Origin: Paradesertivirga superstes
GTDB lineage: Bacteria; Bacteroidota; Bacteroidia; Sphingobacteriales; Sphingobacteriaceae
Direction of reading: 5' to 3'
Assembly (NCBI RefSeq): GCF_037622515.1
Contig: NZ_JBBJCN010000002.1
Location: forward strand, 434,001-498,000
Length of the DNA stretch: 64,000 bases
Shown: positions 8,577-18,204 of the stretch, one piece after another
Layout of the letters: each line of letters begins with the position of its first letter
How positions within the stretch are numbered: the first letter of the stretch is position 1
The notes under the pieces: model-generated
Seen by the model: the letters and a program-made list of their open reading frames with translations, nothing else
Told to the model about the DNA's origin: nothing
The model's database searches: none
Program-made: the position numbers and the translations under genes

Positions 8577-9752
8577 TTACAGTCGTTCAAAAATACCGGC
8601 CGCCCCCTGGCCCGTTCCTACACACATGCTAACCATCCCATATTTGCTATTTCGTCTTTTCATTTCGTCAAAAATCTGAACCGAAAGTTTAGCTCCGCTG
8701 CACCCTAACGGGTGACCTAAAGCAATAGCCCCGCCATTAACATTTACCAACTCCTGGTTTAGATCCAAATCACGTATTATTGCAAGCGATTGGGCAGCAA
8801 ACGCTTCATTAAGCTCAATTAGGTCTATATCCTTTTGCTGCAGGCCGGCCATTTTCAAAACCTTCGGAATGGCTATTATCGGACCAATACCCATTATACG
8901 AGGCGGAACTCCTCCCACAGCATAATTTACCATACGTGCGATGGGAACCAGATTATTTTCTTTAAGAAATCGTTCGCTAACAACCATTACAAATGCTGCC
9001 CCGTCGCTGGTTTGAGATGAGTTACCGGCGGTGACCGTTCCGGTGGATTTAAATACGGGCTTTAGCTTTGCCAGGGCTTCAATTGTAGTGTCGGCCCTTG
9101 GCCCCTCATCAATATTTACTATAAGATCCCGGCTCCGTCCTTTTCCGCTTTCATCGATATATTTTTCAACTATTGATACCGGAACTATCTGTTTATCAAA
9201 TTTCCCTTCTTTTATGGCTGATATTGCTTTTTGATGAGAATTAAAAGCGAACACATCCTGGTCTTCCCGACTTATTTTATATTGCTCAGCTACTGCTTCA
9301 GCGGTTAAACCCATACCCCAGTAATAGTCAGGATGATTAAGCGCAGTATCAGCATCAGGAACAACCCGCCATCCACCCATAGGTATAAGACTCATACTTT
9401 CCACTCCACCGGCAATAATACAATCGGCCAGACCTGAATGAATTTTAGATGAAGCTATAGCAATCGATTCTAAACCAGATGCGCAATACCTGTTCACTGT
9501 CATTCCCGGAACTTTATCCGTGTCCAGCGCAAGTAAAGAAATAAATCTTCCTATGTTTAACCCTTGCTCGGCTTCGGGCATAGCGTTGCCAACAATCACA
9601 TCGTCTATTTGCTCATTCTCAACGTTCGGCACAGATATCATTAATTGCTTAATAATATCGGAAGCTAGTATATCGGGCCGGGTAAAACGGAATCCTCCGC
9701 GGTTGGCCTTACCAACTGCACTTCGGCAAGCTGCTACTATATATGCATTCAT
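8577..9752 (-). CDS. fadA: Acetyl-CoA acyltransferase (3-ketoacyl-CoA thiolase)
   Basis: The thiolase performs the last, chain-shortening step of beta-oxidation. With the ATG at 9752 (MNAYIVAACRSAVGKA) the protein has 391 residues, the normal thiolase length. The nucleophilic Cys is C90 in NRYCASGLES; the His motif is NEAFAAQ, and the C-terminal acid/base Cys lies in CVGTGQGAAGIFE with GGAIALGHPLGCSGA before it. A longer frame reaching upstream would overlap fadN and adds unrelated residues, so it was rejected. It starts 11 bp after the fadN stop, consistent with tight co-translation. Confidence 0.94.
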   Translation of the reverse strand: MNAYIVAACRSAVGKANRGGFRFTRPDILASDIIKQLMISVPNVENEQIDDVIVGNAMPEAEQGLNIGRFISLLALDTDKVPGMTVNRYCASGLESIAIASSKIHSGLADCIIAGGVESMSLIPMGGWRVVPDADTALNHPDYYWGMGLTAEAVAEQYKISREDQDVFAFNSHQKAISAIKEGKFDKQIVPVSIVEKYIDESGKGRSRDLIVNIDEGPRADTTIEALAKLKPVFKSTGTVTAGNSSQTSDGAAFVMVVSERFLKENNLVPIARMVNYAVGGVPPRIMGIGPIIAIPKVLKMAGLQQKDIDLIELNEAFAAQSLAIIRDLDLNQELVNVNGGAIALGHPLGCSGAKLSVQIFDEMKRRNSKYGMVSMCVGTGQGAAGIFERL

Positions 9753-9763
9753 GGCTACCCTGT

Positions 9764-12148
9764 TTAATTTCTCAATATTTTTCCTCCTGACAGAACAGAT
9801 TGAATTCTTTCCAGAGTTTTCTTCTCTCTGCACAACGATATAAAAGCTTCTCTTTCAAGATCCAGAAGATATTGTTCAGAAACTATGCTTGCTTGGGATA
9901 AGTCCCCGCCTGATAATACATAAGCAAGCTTTTTCGCTATTAATGCATCATGCTCGCTGATATAATTGCCGGCAAGCATATTATTTGAACCTACATATCC
10001 CAAACCTAATGCAGGTTTACCTAAGACCTTGATATCATTTCTTCTGACAGGCTGAGAATAACCGTCTTCCCACATTTGCAGGCAATGACTTTTTGCCTGA
10101 GCGAGAAGCCTGCTTCTGGAAACAACTACTACATCCTTATCTTTACGAAGGTAGCCTAAAGCAAAAGCATCATGCGCTGATGAAGATACTTTAGCCTGTC
10201 CAATAGTTAAAAACCTATCTCGAAAAGCGTTCAATTCTACATCTCCTTCATTCAACGAATCTGATAGTCTCAATGCAAATTCTTTAGAGCCACCGCCAGC
10301 AGGAATTAATCCTACCCCAAATTCCACCAGGCCCATATAAAGTTCGGCATGAGCCACCACCTTATCAGCATGCAGGCATAATTCACATCCTCCACCAAGT
10401 GCCATTCCATGTGGCGCTGCTACTACTGGAATAGGAGAATAACGAATACGCATCATGGTATTCTGGAAGGACCTTATAACAGAATTTAATTCATCCAGCT
10501 CATTTTCTACGGCCATCATAAAGATCATAGCAATATTGGCCCCCGCACTGAAATTTGCTCCTTCATTGGAGATAACAAGCCCCTTATATTCACGTTCCGC
10601 AATATCAATAGCTTTATTGAGACCTTCAATCACTTCGCCGCCAATGGTATTCATCTTTGTATGAAATTCAAGGTTCAGTATTCCATCACCCAGATCTGTA
10701 ATTGTAGTGCCCTTATTGCTCCAAATGGTGTTCGAACCTTTAAGATTTTTCAAAAGAATAAAAGACTCAGTGCCTGGAATTTTTTTGTAGGTTTTAGACT
10801 CAATATCATAATATAACCGAAGCCCATTTCCTAGTTTATAAAATGAAGTGGCTCCGCTTTTTATCATTTCATATACCCATTCAGAAGGCTTTACTCCTGC
10901 TGCCTCCATTTCCTGAATCACTTTCTGAGTATCAAGGGCATCCCACATCTCAAATGGTCCCATTTCCCAGCCAAAGCCCGCAGACATGGCAGAATCTATC
11001 TTGTAAAGTGCTTCAGAAATTTCAGGGATACGCCTGGTTGAATATGCGAACAGCTCATAAAATGTAGAACGGTAAAACTCGCCAGCTTTGTCCTTATCAG
11101 CAAACAATACACGTAACCTGGATTTTAAATCATCTATGGTTTTGGTAGTTTCTAATACACTAAAATTATTTTTAGGAGGTAACTCGTATTCAAGCTTTTT
11201 CAAGTCGAGAGTCAAAAACTCAGTTTTACCATCTACTTTATGCTTTTTATAAAAACCCTGCTCTGTTTTACTACCCAGCCATTGGTTTTCAATCATCACC
11301 CGAACAAAATCAGGAATAACAAAAATATCTTTTGCTTCATCATTTGTAAGGCTTTGAACAAAAGCATTAGCTACATGTACGATGGTATCCAGTCCCACCA
11401 CATCACTGGTTCTGAAAGTGGCAGATTTCGGATGTCCTATAACTGGCCCGGTAAGTTTATCAATTTCCGCAACTGAGAGTCCTGTTTTTTCGGCATAATG
11501 CAGTGTGCTCATGATACTGAACATCCCGATTCTGTTACCGATAAACCCTGGGGTATCCTTGGCTAAAACTGTAGTTTTTCCCAGAAACTTTTCACCATAA
11601 TAAATTAAAAAATCAATTACTTCCGAAGAGGTTTCTGTAGCAGGTATAATCTCAAGAAGAGGTAAATAACGTGGAGGATTAAAAAAATGTGTTCCGCAGA
11701 AATGTTTACGAAAATCGTCACTTCGACCCTCGCTCATTAAATAAATAGGTATCCCGGAAGTATTGGATGTAATTAAAGTCCCCGGAGATCTGAATTTATC
11801 TACTTTAGTAAAGAGCTCTTGTTTAATCTCAACTTTTTCTATAATTGCTTCTATAATCCAGTCACAATCAGAAATTTTATCCAGATCATCTGAAAAATTT
11901 CCGATGGTAATTCGATTTGAAAAAGAAGGGAGATAGATTGGAGATGGATTTGATTTTAAAGTGAGTTGAAGTGCATCACTTACTACTTTATTTCGCTGGA
12001 TCTTACCAGTTGCAGGAGCGTCTTTAGGAAGTATATCCAATAGCAAAACTTCAACTCCGATATTCGCAAAATGACATGCTATGCGGCTCCCCATAACCCC
12101 GGAACCTAATACTGCTACTTTTTTAATGTACCGGTTTTTCCATTCCAT
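9764..12148 (-). CDS. fadN: 3-Hydroxyacyl-CoA dehydrogenase / enoyl-CoA hydratase fusion (FadN-like)
   Basis: This 794-residue bifunctional enzyme hydrates enoyl-CoA and oxidises the 3-hydroxyacyl-CoA. The N-terminal half carries the Rossmann motif KVAVLGSGVMGSRIA, then GTHFFNPPRYLPLLEI and KDTPGFIGNRIG of the dehydrogenase. The C-terminal half is a crotonase domain with LVISNEGANFSAGANIAMI and GGGCELCLHADKV. This domain order (dehydrogenase first, hydratase second) is that of Bacillus FadN, the reverse of E. coli FadB. It is the first gene of the operon fadN-fadA-fadE-fadD. The 233 bp upstream (12149-12381) should hold the promoter, but I could not find a convincing consensus or a clear operator palindrome, and no FadR/TetR-type regulator gene is adjacent. 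Confidence 0.92.
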   Translation of the reverse strand: MEWKNRYIKKVAVLGSGVMGSRIACHFANIGVEVLLLDILPKDAPATGKIQRNKVVSDALQLTLKSNPSPIYLPSFSNRITIGNFSDDLDKISDCDWIIEAIIEKVEIKQELFTKVDKFRSPGTLITSNTSGIPIYLMSEGRSDDFRKHFCGTHFFNPPRYLPLLEIIPATETSSEVIDFLIYYGEKFLGKTTVLAKDTPGFIGNRIGMFSIMSTLHYAEKTGLSVAEIDKLTGPVIGHPKSATFRTSDVVGLDTIVHVANAFVQSLTNDEAKDIFVIPDFVRVMIENQWLGSKTEQGFYKKHKVDGKTEFLTLDLKKLEYELPPKNNFSVLETTKTIDDLKSRLRVLFADKDKAGEFYRSTFYELFAYSTRRIPEISEALYKIDSAMSAGFGWEMGPFEMWDALDTQKVIQEMEAAGVKPSEWVYEMIKSGATSFYKLGNGLRLYYDIESKTYKKIPGTESFILLKNLKGSNTIWSNKGTTITDLGDGILNLEFHTKMNTIGGEVIEGLNKAIDIAEREYKGLVISNEGANFSAGANIAMIFMMAVENELDELNSVIRSFQNTMMRIRYSPIPVVAAPHGMALGGGCELCLHADKVVAHAELYMGLVEFGVGLIPAGGGSKEFALRLSDSLNEGDVELNAFRDRFLTIGQAKVSSSAHDAFALGYLRKDKDVVVVSRSRLLAQAKSHCLQMWEDGYSQPVRRNDIKVLGKPALGLGYVGSNNMLAGNYISEHDALIAKKLAYVLSGGDLSQASIVSEQYLLDLEREAFISLCREKKTLERIQSVLSGGKILRN

Positions 12149-12381
12149 ATTTAAAAGATTAATTTCAATAGGTGGTAAACAATCAACCCATATTCTAAAG
12201 CTCAGACTTTCATTATTACCTATTTAGATAATTTGGCACAATTAATTCATTAACCACAAGGAAAATTATTTATTAGTTATATAATCAAGTTACAAATTTC
12301 CTTTAACTTATTTTTCCTTAAATAAAAAAAAATATATTACTTAAATCTCTTGCGAAGCCAGGAATATGGAAATTAAATTCA

Positions 12382-13482
12382 TCAAAACTCCACAGGATCA
12401 GGCCCTTCCAGTAAGATATTCACAATACGATCTAAATCATCAGAAAAATCCATTGCGGTTATATTTCCAACTTCAATTAATGCGGCAATGTTTTCCTGGG
12501 TAGCATTATCAATTTTGGGCTTGGCATTGCGAAAACTAGTAGGTTGAATCCTGATATAGTTACGTTCGTTGCCATGTGCAGCAAATATCTTTTTAAGATA
12601 AAAATCGATTGTTTCTGAAGCTGTGGACATCATCAGGTCAATCATAGGTCTTGACCATGCTATTGTTCCCCATCCTATCGCATTATTTATTTGAAAAGGT
12701 TTCCTGGCTACCCCTGTGCCAATAGAAACAATAAACATATCCTTAGCGATAGGAAATCCTTTAGAATTGTGTACTTCTGAATAAGCGCACAAAGCGGGGT
12801 TATTGGCAAATACTCCCCCATCAACCAGAGGATAAGAAACGCCACTGAGAGATTTAACCAATGCCGTTTCAAAATATGTTGGAGCAGCTGAGGTTGCCCT
12901 GCATACATCACAAACTAAAAAATTATCCGAATCACCGGATTTAGCGGCATCGTGCTGAGTAAAGAAATGAGGATTTCTTTTATTAATATTATAGGATGTT
13001 ATAATACAAGGCTTTAATAATTCACTCAGCTTTATTGACCCGAAGTATTTTTTGAGAATTCTTTCTAATTCTACTACATTATATATTTCATGAATTATTC
13101 CCTCAGGATTAGATATTTTCTTCCATATTGAAAGTTTAAAAATTTCGTATCCGTTCTTTATATAAAGCCCTATTGCTTCTTCTGCACTATAACGTGGTTT
13201 TTTCGGATCATCTGCAGAGGGGCACAAATACAAACATACAAGAATGCCCCCGGTACTGGTACCAGTAAAAAAGTCGAAATAATCGGCAATCCGAGCATCC
13301 GGGTTACCGGATCTCTCCTGGAGTTTTTTTTCTAAGGCAATTAATATTTGACCGGCAATAATCCCGCGTATCCCCCCTCCATCAATCGATAGAATCTTTT
13401 TCCTCTTTACCGCATGATTCTGCACCTGGGGTCCGGAAAACCACTTGTTGGCAGATTTAAATAAATGACGAATAATTCCCAA
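12382..13482 (-). CDS. Patatin-like phospholipase
   Basis: This lipid acyl hydrolase of 366 residues contains the three patatin hallmarks: the oxyanion loop DGGGIRG near residue 34, the nucleophile elbow GTSTG near 74, and the catalytic Asp in LVDGGVFANNPA near 220. It has no signal peptide, suggesting cytosolic action or secretion by another route. The only possible start in frame is a TTG at 13482, preceded by AAAGGA; no ATG precedes the catalytic domain. Patatins such as CapV can be CD-NTase (CBASS) effectors, but no nucleotidyltransferase gene is near, so a general phospholipase role is more likely. It lies 146 bp downstream of tex. Confidence 0.85.
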   Translation of the reverse strand: MGIIRHLFKSANKWFSGPQVQNHAVKRKKILSIDGGGIRGIIAGQILIALEKKLQERSGNPDARIADYFDFFTGTSTGGILVCLYLCPSADDPKKPRYSAEEAIGLYIKNGYEIFKLSIWKKISNPEGIIHEIYNVVELERILKKYFGSIKLSELLKPCIITSYNINKRNPHFFTQHDAAKSGDSDNFLVCDVCRATSAAPTYFETALVKSLSGVSYPLVDGGVFANNPALCAYSEVHNSKGFPIAKDMFIVSIGTGVARKPFQINNAIGWGTIAWSRPMIDLMMSTASETIDFYLKKIFAAHGNERNYIRIQPTSFRNAKPKIDNATQENIAALIEVGNITAMDFSDDLDRIVNILLEGPDPVEF

Positions 13483-13628
13483 AATCCTTTAAATACTAAA
13501 GTATTTACACTAACCTATGAAAAAAAAAAATCACAATCAATCAAGAAAAAATTCTTTAAGCGTAAATAAATATCCGCTTTTAGAATTACTAAATAAAACA
13601 AATTCAAATTAATTTAAGAAAATAACTA

Positions 13629-15872
13629 TCAGGTAAACTTTTTACGCAATGCGGCCAATTTTTCACTCATATTCGTTTCAGGGTGCTCTTGTTTAGGCTT
13701 TGCAGCTGGGGTTTTTACAACCTTCGTTTTTTGTATCCCATCCTTTTTCATGGATAAAGCTATCCTTTTACGATTTACATCAACCTCAGTTACAGTAACC
13801 TCTACAGATTGATGTACTTTGACAACTTCATTAGGATCTTTAATAAAGCGATTAGATAGCTGGCTTAAATGCACTAATCCATCCTGATGTACTCCGATAT
13901 CTACAAATGCCCCGAAATTTGTGATATTGGTAACAATTCCAGGGAGAGTCATCCCTACCTTTAAGTCAGAAATACTATTTACCCCGTCAGTAAAACTAAA
14001 CGCTTCAAACTGCTCTCTTGGATCCCGGCCTGGCTTTGCCAGCTCCTGAATAATATCGTTCAAAGTAGGCAAGCCCACAGCATCGCTCACATACTTTTGA
14101 ACAGCAATCTGCTTTCGCAGGGATTCATCCTCCATTAACTCTTTAACATTGCACTTTAAATCTTTGGCCATGCGTTCCACCAGCTCATAGCGTTCCGGGT
14201 GTACGGCACTTTTATCTAGTGGATTCTCAGCATTTCTGATCCGCAAAAATCCAGCAGCTTGTTCATAAGCTTTGTCTCCGAGCCTTGCTACTTTTTTAAG
14301 TTCCTCTCTTTTTTTGAAAGCACCGTTTTTATTTCTGTATTCAACAATATTTTGAGCGATCTGAGGACCTAAACCCGATACATACGAAAGGATCTGTTTT
14401 GAAGCGGTATTCAACTCAACTCCCACGGCATTCACACAACTTATAACAGTATCATCTAATGAAGTTTGAAGTTTGTTCTGGTCCACATCATGCTGATACT
14501 GACCTACTCCAATTGATTTAGGATCTATTTTCACCAACTCAGCTAATGGATCTGTTAATCTTCTGCCAATGGATACCGCTCCCCTAACAGTTACATCTTT
14601 ATCCGGGAATTCTTCTCTTGCTGCATCAGAAGCCGAGTAAATTGAAGCTCCGCTTTCATTAACCATTACTATAGTTACATCTTTAAGATTTAATTTTCTG
14701 ACAAATGCTTCTGTTTCTCTGCCTGCAGTTCCATTTCCGATAGCAATTGCTTCAATCTGATATTTAGATACTAAAAAAGGGATAGTTTTTTCCGCTTCCG
14801 CTAAACCTCCAGCACCGCTGTGGGGATAAATATTTGTATTTTCTACGAGCTGTCCCTGTGCATCCAAACAGACAATTTTACAACCGGTACGAAACCCCGG
14901 GTCAATAGCCATAACACGTTTTTGTCCTAATGGAGCAGCAAGTAATAATTGCCTTGCATTTTCTGCAAACACACGAATAGCTTCATCATCGGCCCTCTTT
15001 TTAGTTATTAAGCGAATCTCTGTTTCCATTGATGGTTTTAGCAAACGCTTATAAGCATCGCCCACGGCAAGCCTGACCTGTTCTGAGATACTATTCTTCC
15101 CTTTTAAGAATATTTTTTCAAGCATGCTTACCGCATCTTCAACCGGGGGGTATACATCTAAAGACAGTATTAATTCTTTTTCCCCTCTCCTCAGTGCAAG
15201 AATTCTGTGAGATGGCGCCGATTTTACGGATTCTGTCCAATCAAAATAATCCTGATATTTTAATCCCTCGGTTTCCTTACCGGAAATCACCTTCGATTGA
15301 AAAATTCCTTTGTCTAAAAACAATTGCCTGATTACCGACCTTGCTTCAGCATGTTCACTAATAAATTCTGATATGATATCTCTGGCTCCTGATAGAGCCT
15401 CTTCTTCCGAAGAAACACCTTTCTCTATGTCGATATACTTCGCTGCTTCTGAGCTTAAGTCAAAGCTATTCTGATCTAATAATAAATCGGCCAAAGGCTG
15501 TAACCCTTTTTCTCGTGCTATACTTGCACGGGTTTTTCGTCTTGGCCTGTATGGAAGATATATATCCTCCAAAAGACTCATTGTTTCTGCATTTGTCACC
15601 AAACTCTCTAATTCAGGATTAAGTTTCCCCAATTCCAGCAAAGATTTAAGAATGGCTTCTTTACGTTTATCAAGTTCTTTTAATTGTTCTACTCTGTCCC
15701 GAATAGCAGCAATCTGAACTTCATCCAGACTACCTGTTAATTCCTTTCGATATCTGGAAATGAATGGGACAGTTGCCCCATCAGTCAGTAACTGAACCGT
15801 TGCAGCAACTTGTTTTTCAGTAATCGACAATTCACTGGCAATTCGTTTAGAATATCCCATCTTATTTTCCAT
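13629..15872 (-). CDS. tex: Tex-family transcription accessory / RNA-binding protein
   Basis: Tex is a conserved cytosolic nucleic-acid-binding protein related to eukaryotic Spt6. The protein of about 747 residues shows the expected order: N-terminal helical Tex_N domain (SKRIASELSITEKQVA), the YqgF/RNase H-like domain RVMAIDPGFRTGCKIVCLD near residue 325, helix-hairpin-helix segments (NTASKQILSYVSGLGPQIA and RLGDKAYEQAAGFLRI), and a C-terminal S1 domain (GIVTNITNFGAFVDIGVHQ). Several in-frame starts lie close together (TTG 15884, ATG 15878, ATG 15872, ATG 15860). I used 15872 (MENKMGYSKRI). It is probably monocistronic. Confidence 0.9.
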   Translation of the reverse strand: MENKMGYSKRIASELSITEKQVAATVQLLTDGATVPFISRYRKELTGSLDEVQIAAIRDRVEQLKELDKRKEAILKSLLELGKLNPELESLVTNAETMSLLEDIYLPYRPRRKTRASIAREKGLQPLADLLLDQNSFDLSSEAAKYIDIEKGVSSEEEALSGARDIISEFISEHAEARSVIRQLFLDKGIFQSKVISGKETEGLKYQDYFDWTESVKSAPSHRILALRRGEKELILSLDVYPPVEDAVSMLEKIFLKGKNSISEQVRLAVGDAYKRLLKPSMETEIRLITKKRADDEAIRVFAENARQLLLAAPLGQKRVMAIDPGFRTGCKIVCLDAQGQLVENTNIYPHSGAGGLAEAEKTIPFLVSKYQIEAIAIGNGTAGRETEAFVRKLNLKDVTIVMVNESGASIYSASDAAREEFPDKDVTVRGAVSIGRRLTDPLAELVKIDPKSIGVGQYQHDVDQNKLQTSLDDTVISCVNAVGVELNTASKQILSYVSGLGPQIAQNIVEYRNKNGAFKKREELKKVARLGDKAYEQAAGFLRIRNAENPLDKSAVHPERYELVERMAKDLKCNVKELMEDESLRKQIAVQKYVSDAVGLPTLNDIIQELAKPGRDPREQFEAFSFTDGVNSISDLKVGMTLPGIVTNITNFGAFVDIGVHQDGLVHLSQLSNRFIKDPNEVVKVHQSVEVTVTEVDVNRKRIALSMKKDGIQKTKVVKTPAAKPKQEHPETNMSEKLAALRKKFT

Positions 15873-16151
15873 ATACATAACCAAAACACGAAAATGAATT
15901 TATAAGATGATATTTCAAAAAATGCTTATCAACACTCCATTTTCTTTCACATAACTCCAAAGAACAAATAAATCGGTAAAATTAAACACATAACGCCTGC
16001 ATAAAAGATTTGGCGTTTAAAGAATTTTTAAAAAAATCACAAAAATGCAGGTCTTAACTTATCCATTTTTAAAAAACTCAACGAATAGGTTAATTTATTA
16101 TTAACTTTTCATAAAAGTTAAAATTTTAATACATTATTTATAAAACATAGT

Positions 16152-16159
16152 TACCTTTG
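16152..16159 (+). promoter_or_regulatory. -7 promoter element for the small secreted protein
   Basis: TACCTTTG matches TAnnTTTG exactly; predicted start of transcription is about 16165, 17 nt before the ATG at 16182. No good -33 TTG was seen at the right distance. The rest of the 309-bp gap (15873-16181) is AT-rich with nothing else recognised. Confidence 0.55.
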
Positions 16160-16181
16160 TTATGGATTTAATTTAAAGACT

Positions 16182-16682
16182 ATGAAAAAGTTACTATTTG
16201 TTATCGCGTTAGCCCTGTTAACAACAGGTACATTTGCCGTCGAGAAGACAGACAAGAAGGATGATGTAAAGAAGGTTTCTTACTCTGCACTAAAACAATT
16301 CGAACAAGAATTTGGAACAGCCAAAGATGTTTCCTGGAAAGTAAACGATCAATATGTAAAAGCTTCTTTTAGCTCAGAAGGAAAAAAGATGGCTGCTTTA
16401 TATGACTTACAAGGAAGTTACCTTGGTGCAGTAGAATATTTAACTTACGAGCAATTACCTTTAAAAGCACGTACAGAAATTGAAAAAAGATTTAAAGATT
16501 TCAATTTTTCATCCGCTCTTAAAATTGTGAGCAGACCGAATTCTACCGGAGATTTCAATGACGTTGGTACTTACTGGGTTGATTTAACTAATGATGTTAA
16601 GCAATTATATGTAAGCGTATCTCCTTCATTATCTGTTGCATTATTTAAAACAATTAGTTTAGAAGCTACAGCCCAAAACTAA
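16182..16682 (+). CDS. Small secreted protein, PepSY-like
   Basis: The 166-residue product has a clear Sec signal peptide (MKKLLFVIALALLTTGTFA, cleavage likely after Ala19). The mature part begins with a lysine/aspartate-rich stretch and then two similar beta-rich modules: FGTAKDVSWKVNDQYVKASF near residue 45, and a later TYWVDLTNDVKQLYVSV segment. This pattern (short helix, then DVSW...V.A.F) resembles the PepSY-like/DUF2874 periplasmic proteins common in Bacteroidota. I do not recognise a specific function. The gene has its own -7 element and a strong terminator, so it is monocistronic. Confidence 0.75.
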   Translation: MKKLLFVIALALLTTGTFAVEKTDKKDDVKKVSYSALKQFEQEFGTAKDVSWKVNDQYVKASFSSEGKKMAALYDLQGSYLGAVEYLTYEQLPLKARTEIEKRFKDFNFSSALKIVSRPNSTGDFNDVGTYWVDLTNDVKQLYVSVSPSLSVALFKTISLEATAQN

Positions 16683-16702
16683 TTCTGTACTATTTCTACC
16701 TG

Positions 16703-16735
16703 AAGGATCGCCAAACATTGGCGATCCTTTTTTTT
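16703..16735 (+). terminator. Rho-independent terminator
   Basis: A 12-bp perfect stem (16703-16714 and 16718-16729, core GGATCGCCA) is followed by eight or more T residues, directly after the small secreted protein gene. Confidence 0.92.
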
Positions 16736-16893
16736 ATTCATAATTTTAAGGAACTCACAGAGAGGTATAAAACACCTCCTCAGCTACAATATTAAAGTCT
16801 GACTATTTCTATAAAGCTATTTTAATCCATTGTATTAAAATCTATATTACTGCTGAAAAATTATTATAATTTAGCCGATTCATATAAATCATT

Positions 16894-18048
16894 ATGTCAG
16901 CACGCTTAAAAGAACAATTTAAAGAGTTTTTTAGTCAGGAAAATGCAAACATATTTTTTGCTCCGGGCAGGGTAAACCTTATTGGCGAACACATAGATTA
17001 TAATGGAGGTTTGGTAATGCCCTGTGCTATTACTTATGGAACTACGCTCTTAACAGCACCTAACTCAGAAGGAATATTCAGATTCAGAAGTACTAACTTT
17101 AACGAAACTCTGGATATACCTGTTAAGGAGTTTTATGAAAAAGCAGGAAGTTCCTGGTTCAATTATCCGCTCGGTGTAATTCATAATTTCATAAAGCAAG
17201 GGAAACAGGTTCAGGGACTGGATATGCTTTTTTATGGCAACCTTCCGATTGGTGCAGGATTATCCTCCTCTGCTTCCCTGGAAATTGTAACTGCTTTTGC
17301 GTTTAATACTCTTTTTAATGCAGGACTCTCAAAACTTGATCTTGTATTGTTAAGTAAAAAAGTTGAAAATGAGTTCATCGGGGTAAATTCAGGAATCATG
17401 GATCAATTCGCAGTAACATTTGGAGAAAAGGAAAAAGCTTTAAAATTAAATTGTGAAACTCTGGATTACGAGGCCGTTGAATGCAATTTGGGGGATCACA
17501 TTCTTGCTATTATAAACACCAATAAGCCAAGAAAACTTGCTGAATCCAAATATAATGAGCGGGTTAGTGAATGCCAAACAGCTTTAAACGCTTTACAAAA
17601 AGAATTAAATATTAACAATTTATGTGATATCAATTCTGAAACCTTTGAAAAGCATAAGCATTTAATTGACAATATTACGATTCTGAACAGAGCCAAACAT
17701 GTTGTTGAAGAAAATGATCGGGTCGAATTAGCTGCAGTTGCCCTAGCGGAAAACCGGTTAAAAGATTTCGGAAATTTAATGTATTCCTCTCACGACTCAT
17801 TGAAAAACCTCTATGAAGTTTCGGGAAAAGAATTAGATACATTAGTTCAATTCTGTCTCAATTACCCCGAAGTTACTGGTGCACGAATGACAGGAGCAGG
17901 CTTTGGTGGATGTGCAATTGCATTAGTTAAAAAAGAATCTTTCAATGATTTCAGTTTTAAGATCATTGAGTATTACACTCAGAAAATCGGATATTCCCCA
18001 TCAGTTTATAGTTCTGAAATCGCTGACGGAGTTAAAGAGATTAATTAA
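16894..18048 (+). CDS. galK: Galactokinase
   Basis: This GHMP-family kinase of 384 residues phosphorylates galactose at C1, the first committed Leloir step. The galactokinase signature GRVNLIGEHIDY lies at residues 25-36 with its Glu and Asp, the ATP-binding GHMP motif LPIGAGLSSSASLE is near residue 115, and the C-terminal GARMTGAGFGGCAIAL motif near 330 completes the fold. The catalytic Asp is in NSGIMDQFA. No galT, galM or galactose transporter is adjacent, unlike many Bacteroidota gal loci, so regulation is not evident. The start ATG at 16894 matches the usual N-terminus. Confidence 0.94.
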   Translation: MSARLKEQFKEFFSQENANIFFAPGRVNLIGEHIDYNGGLVMPCAITYGTTLLTAPNSEGIFRFRSTNFNETLDIPVKEFYEKAGSSWFNYPLGVIHNFIKQGKQVQGLDMLFYGNLPIGAGLSSSASLEIVTAFAFNTLFNAGLSKLDLVLLSKKVENEFIGVNSGIMDQFAVTFGEKEKALKLNCETLDYEAVECNLGDHILAIINTNKPRKLAESKYNERVSECQTALNALQKELNINNLCDINSETFEKHKHLIDNITILNRAKHVVEENDRVELAAVALAENRLKDFGNLMYSSHDSLKNLYEVSGKELDTLVQFCLNYPEVTGARMTGAGFGGCAIALVKKESFNDFSFKIIEYYTQKIGYSPSVYSSEIADGVKEIN

Positions 18049-18066
18049 ACATCCCGCATTTTTTTT

Positions 18067-18102
18067 AATAATCCGGTCTCATAGCAAGTCGACCGGATTA
18101 TT
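18067..18102. terminator. Stem-loop downstream of galK
   Basis: A perfect 12-bp inverted repeat (AATAATCCGGTC, arms 18067-18078 and 18091-18102) with a 12-nt loop follows galK. A T run precedes rather than follows the stem, so it is a weak terminator or a transcript-stabilising hairpin. Confidence 0.5.
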
Positions 18103-18204
18103 TCTACCTACTTTATAGGAGTAAATCCAGCTGTCTGTAAAATTTCCTTTTCCACATTCAATTTGAGCTCAACAGACTCGTACAAGAACAAGTATTAACA
18201 AATT

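Noticed and set aside
8577..9833. Longer thiolase start at 9833
   Set aside because: It would overlap fadN and adds 27 residues unlike thiolases; the ATG at 9752 fits the family.
12382..13482. CBASS effector (CapV-like) system
   Set aside because: No CD-NTase or other CBASS gene lies beside the patatin, so the family motif alone is not enough.
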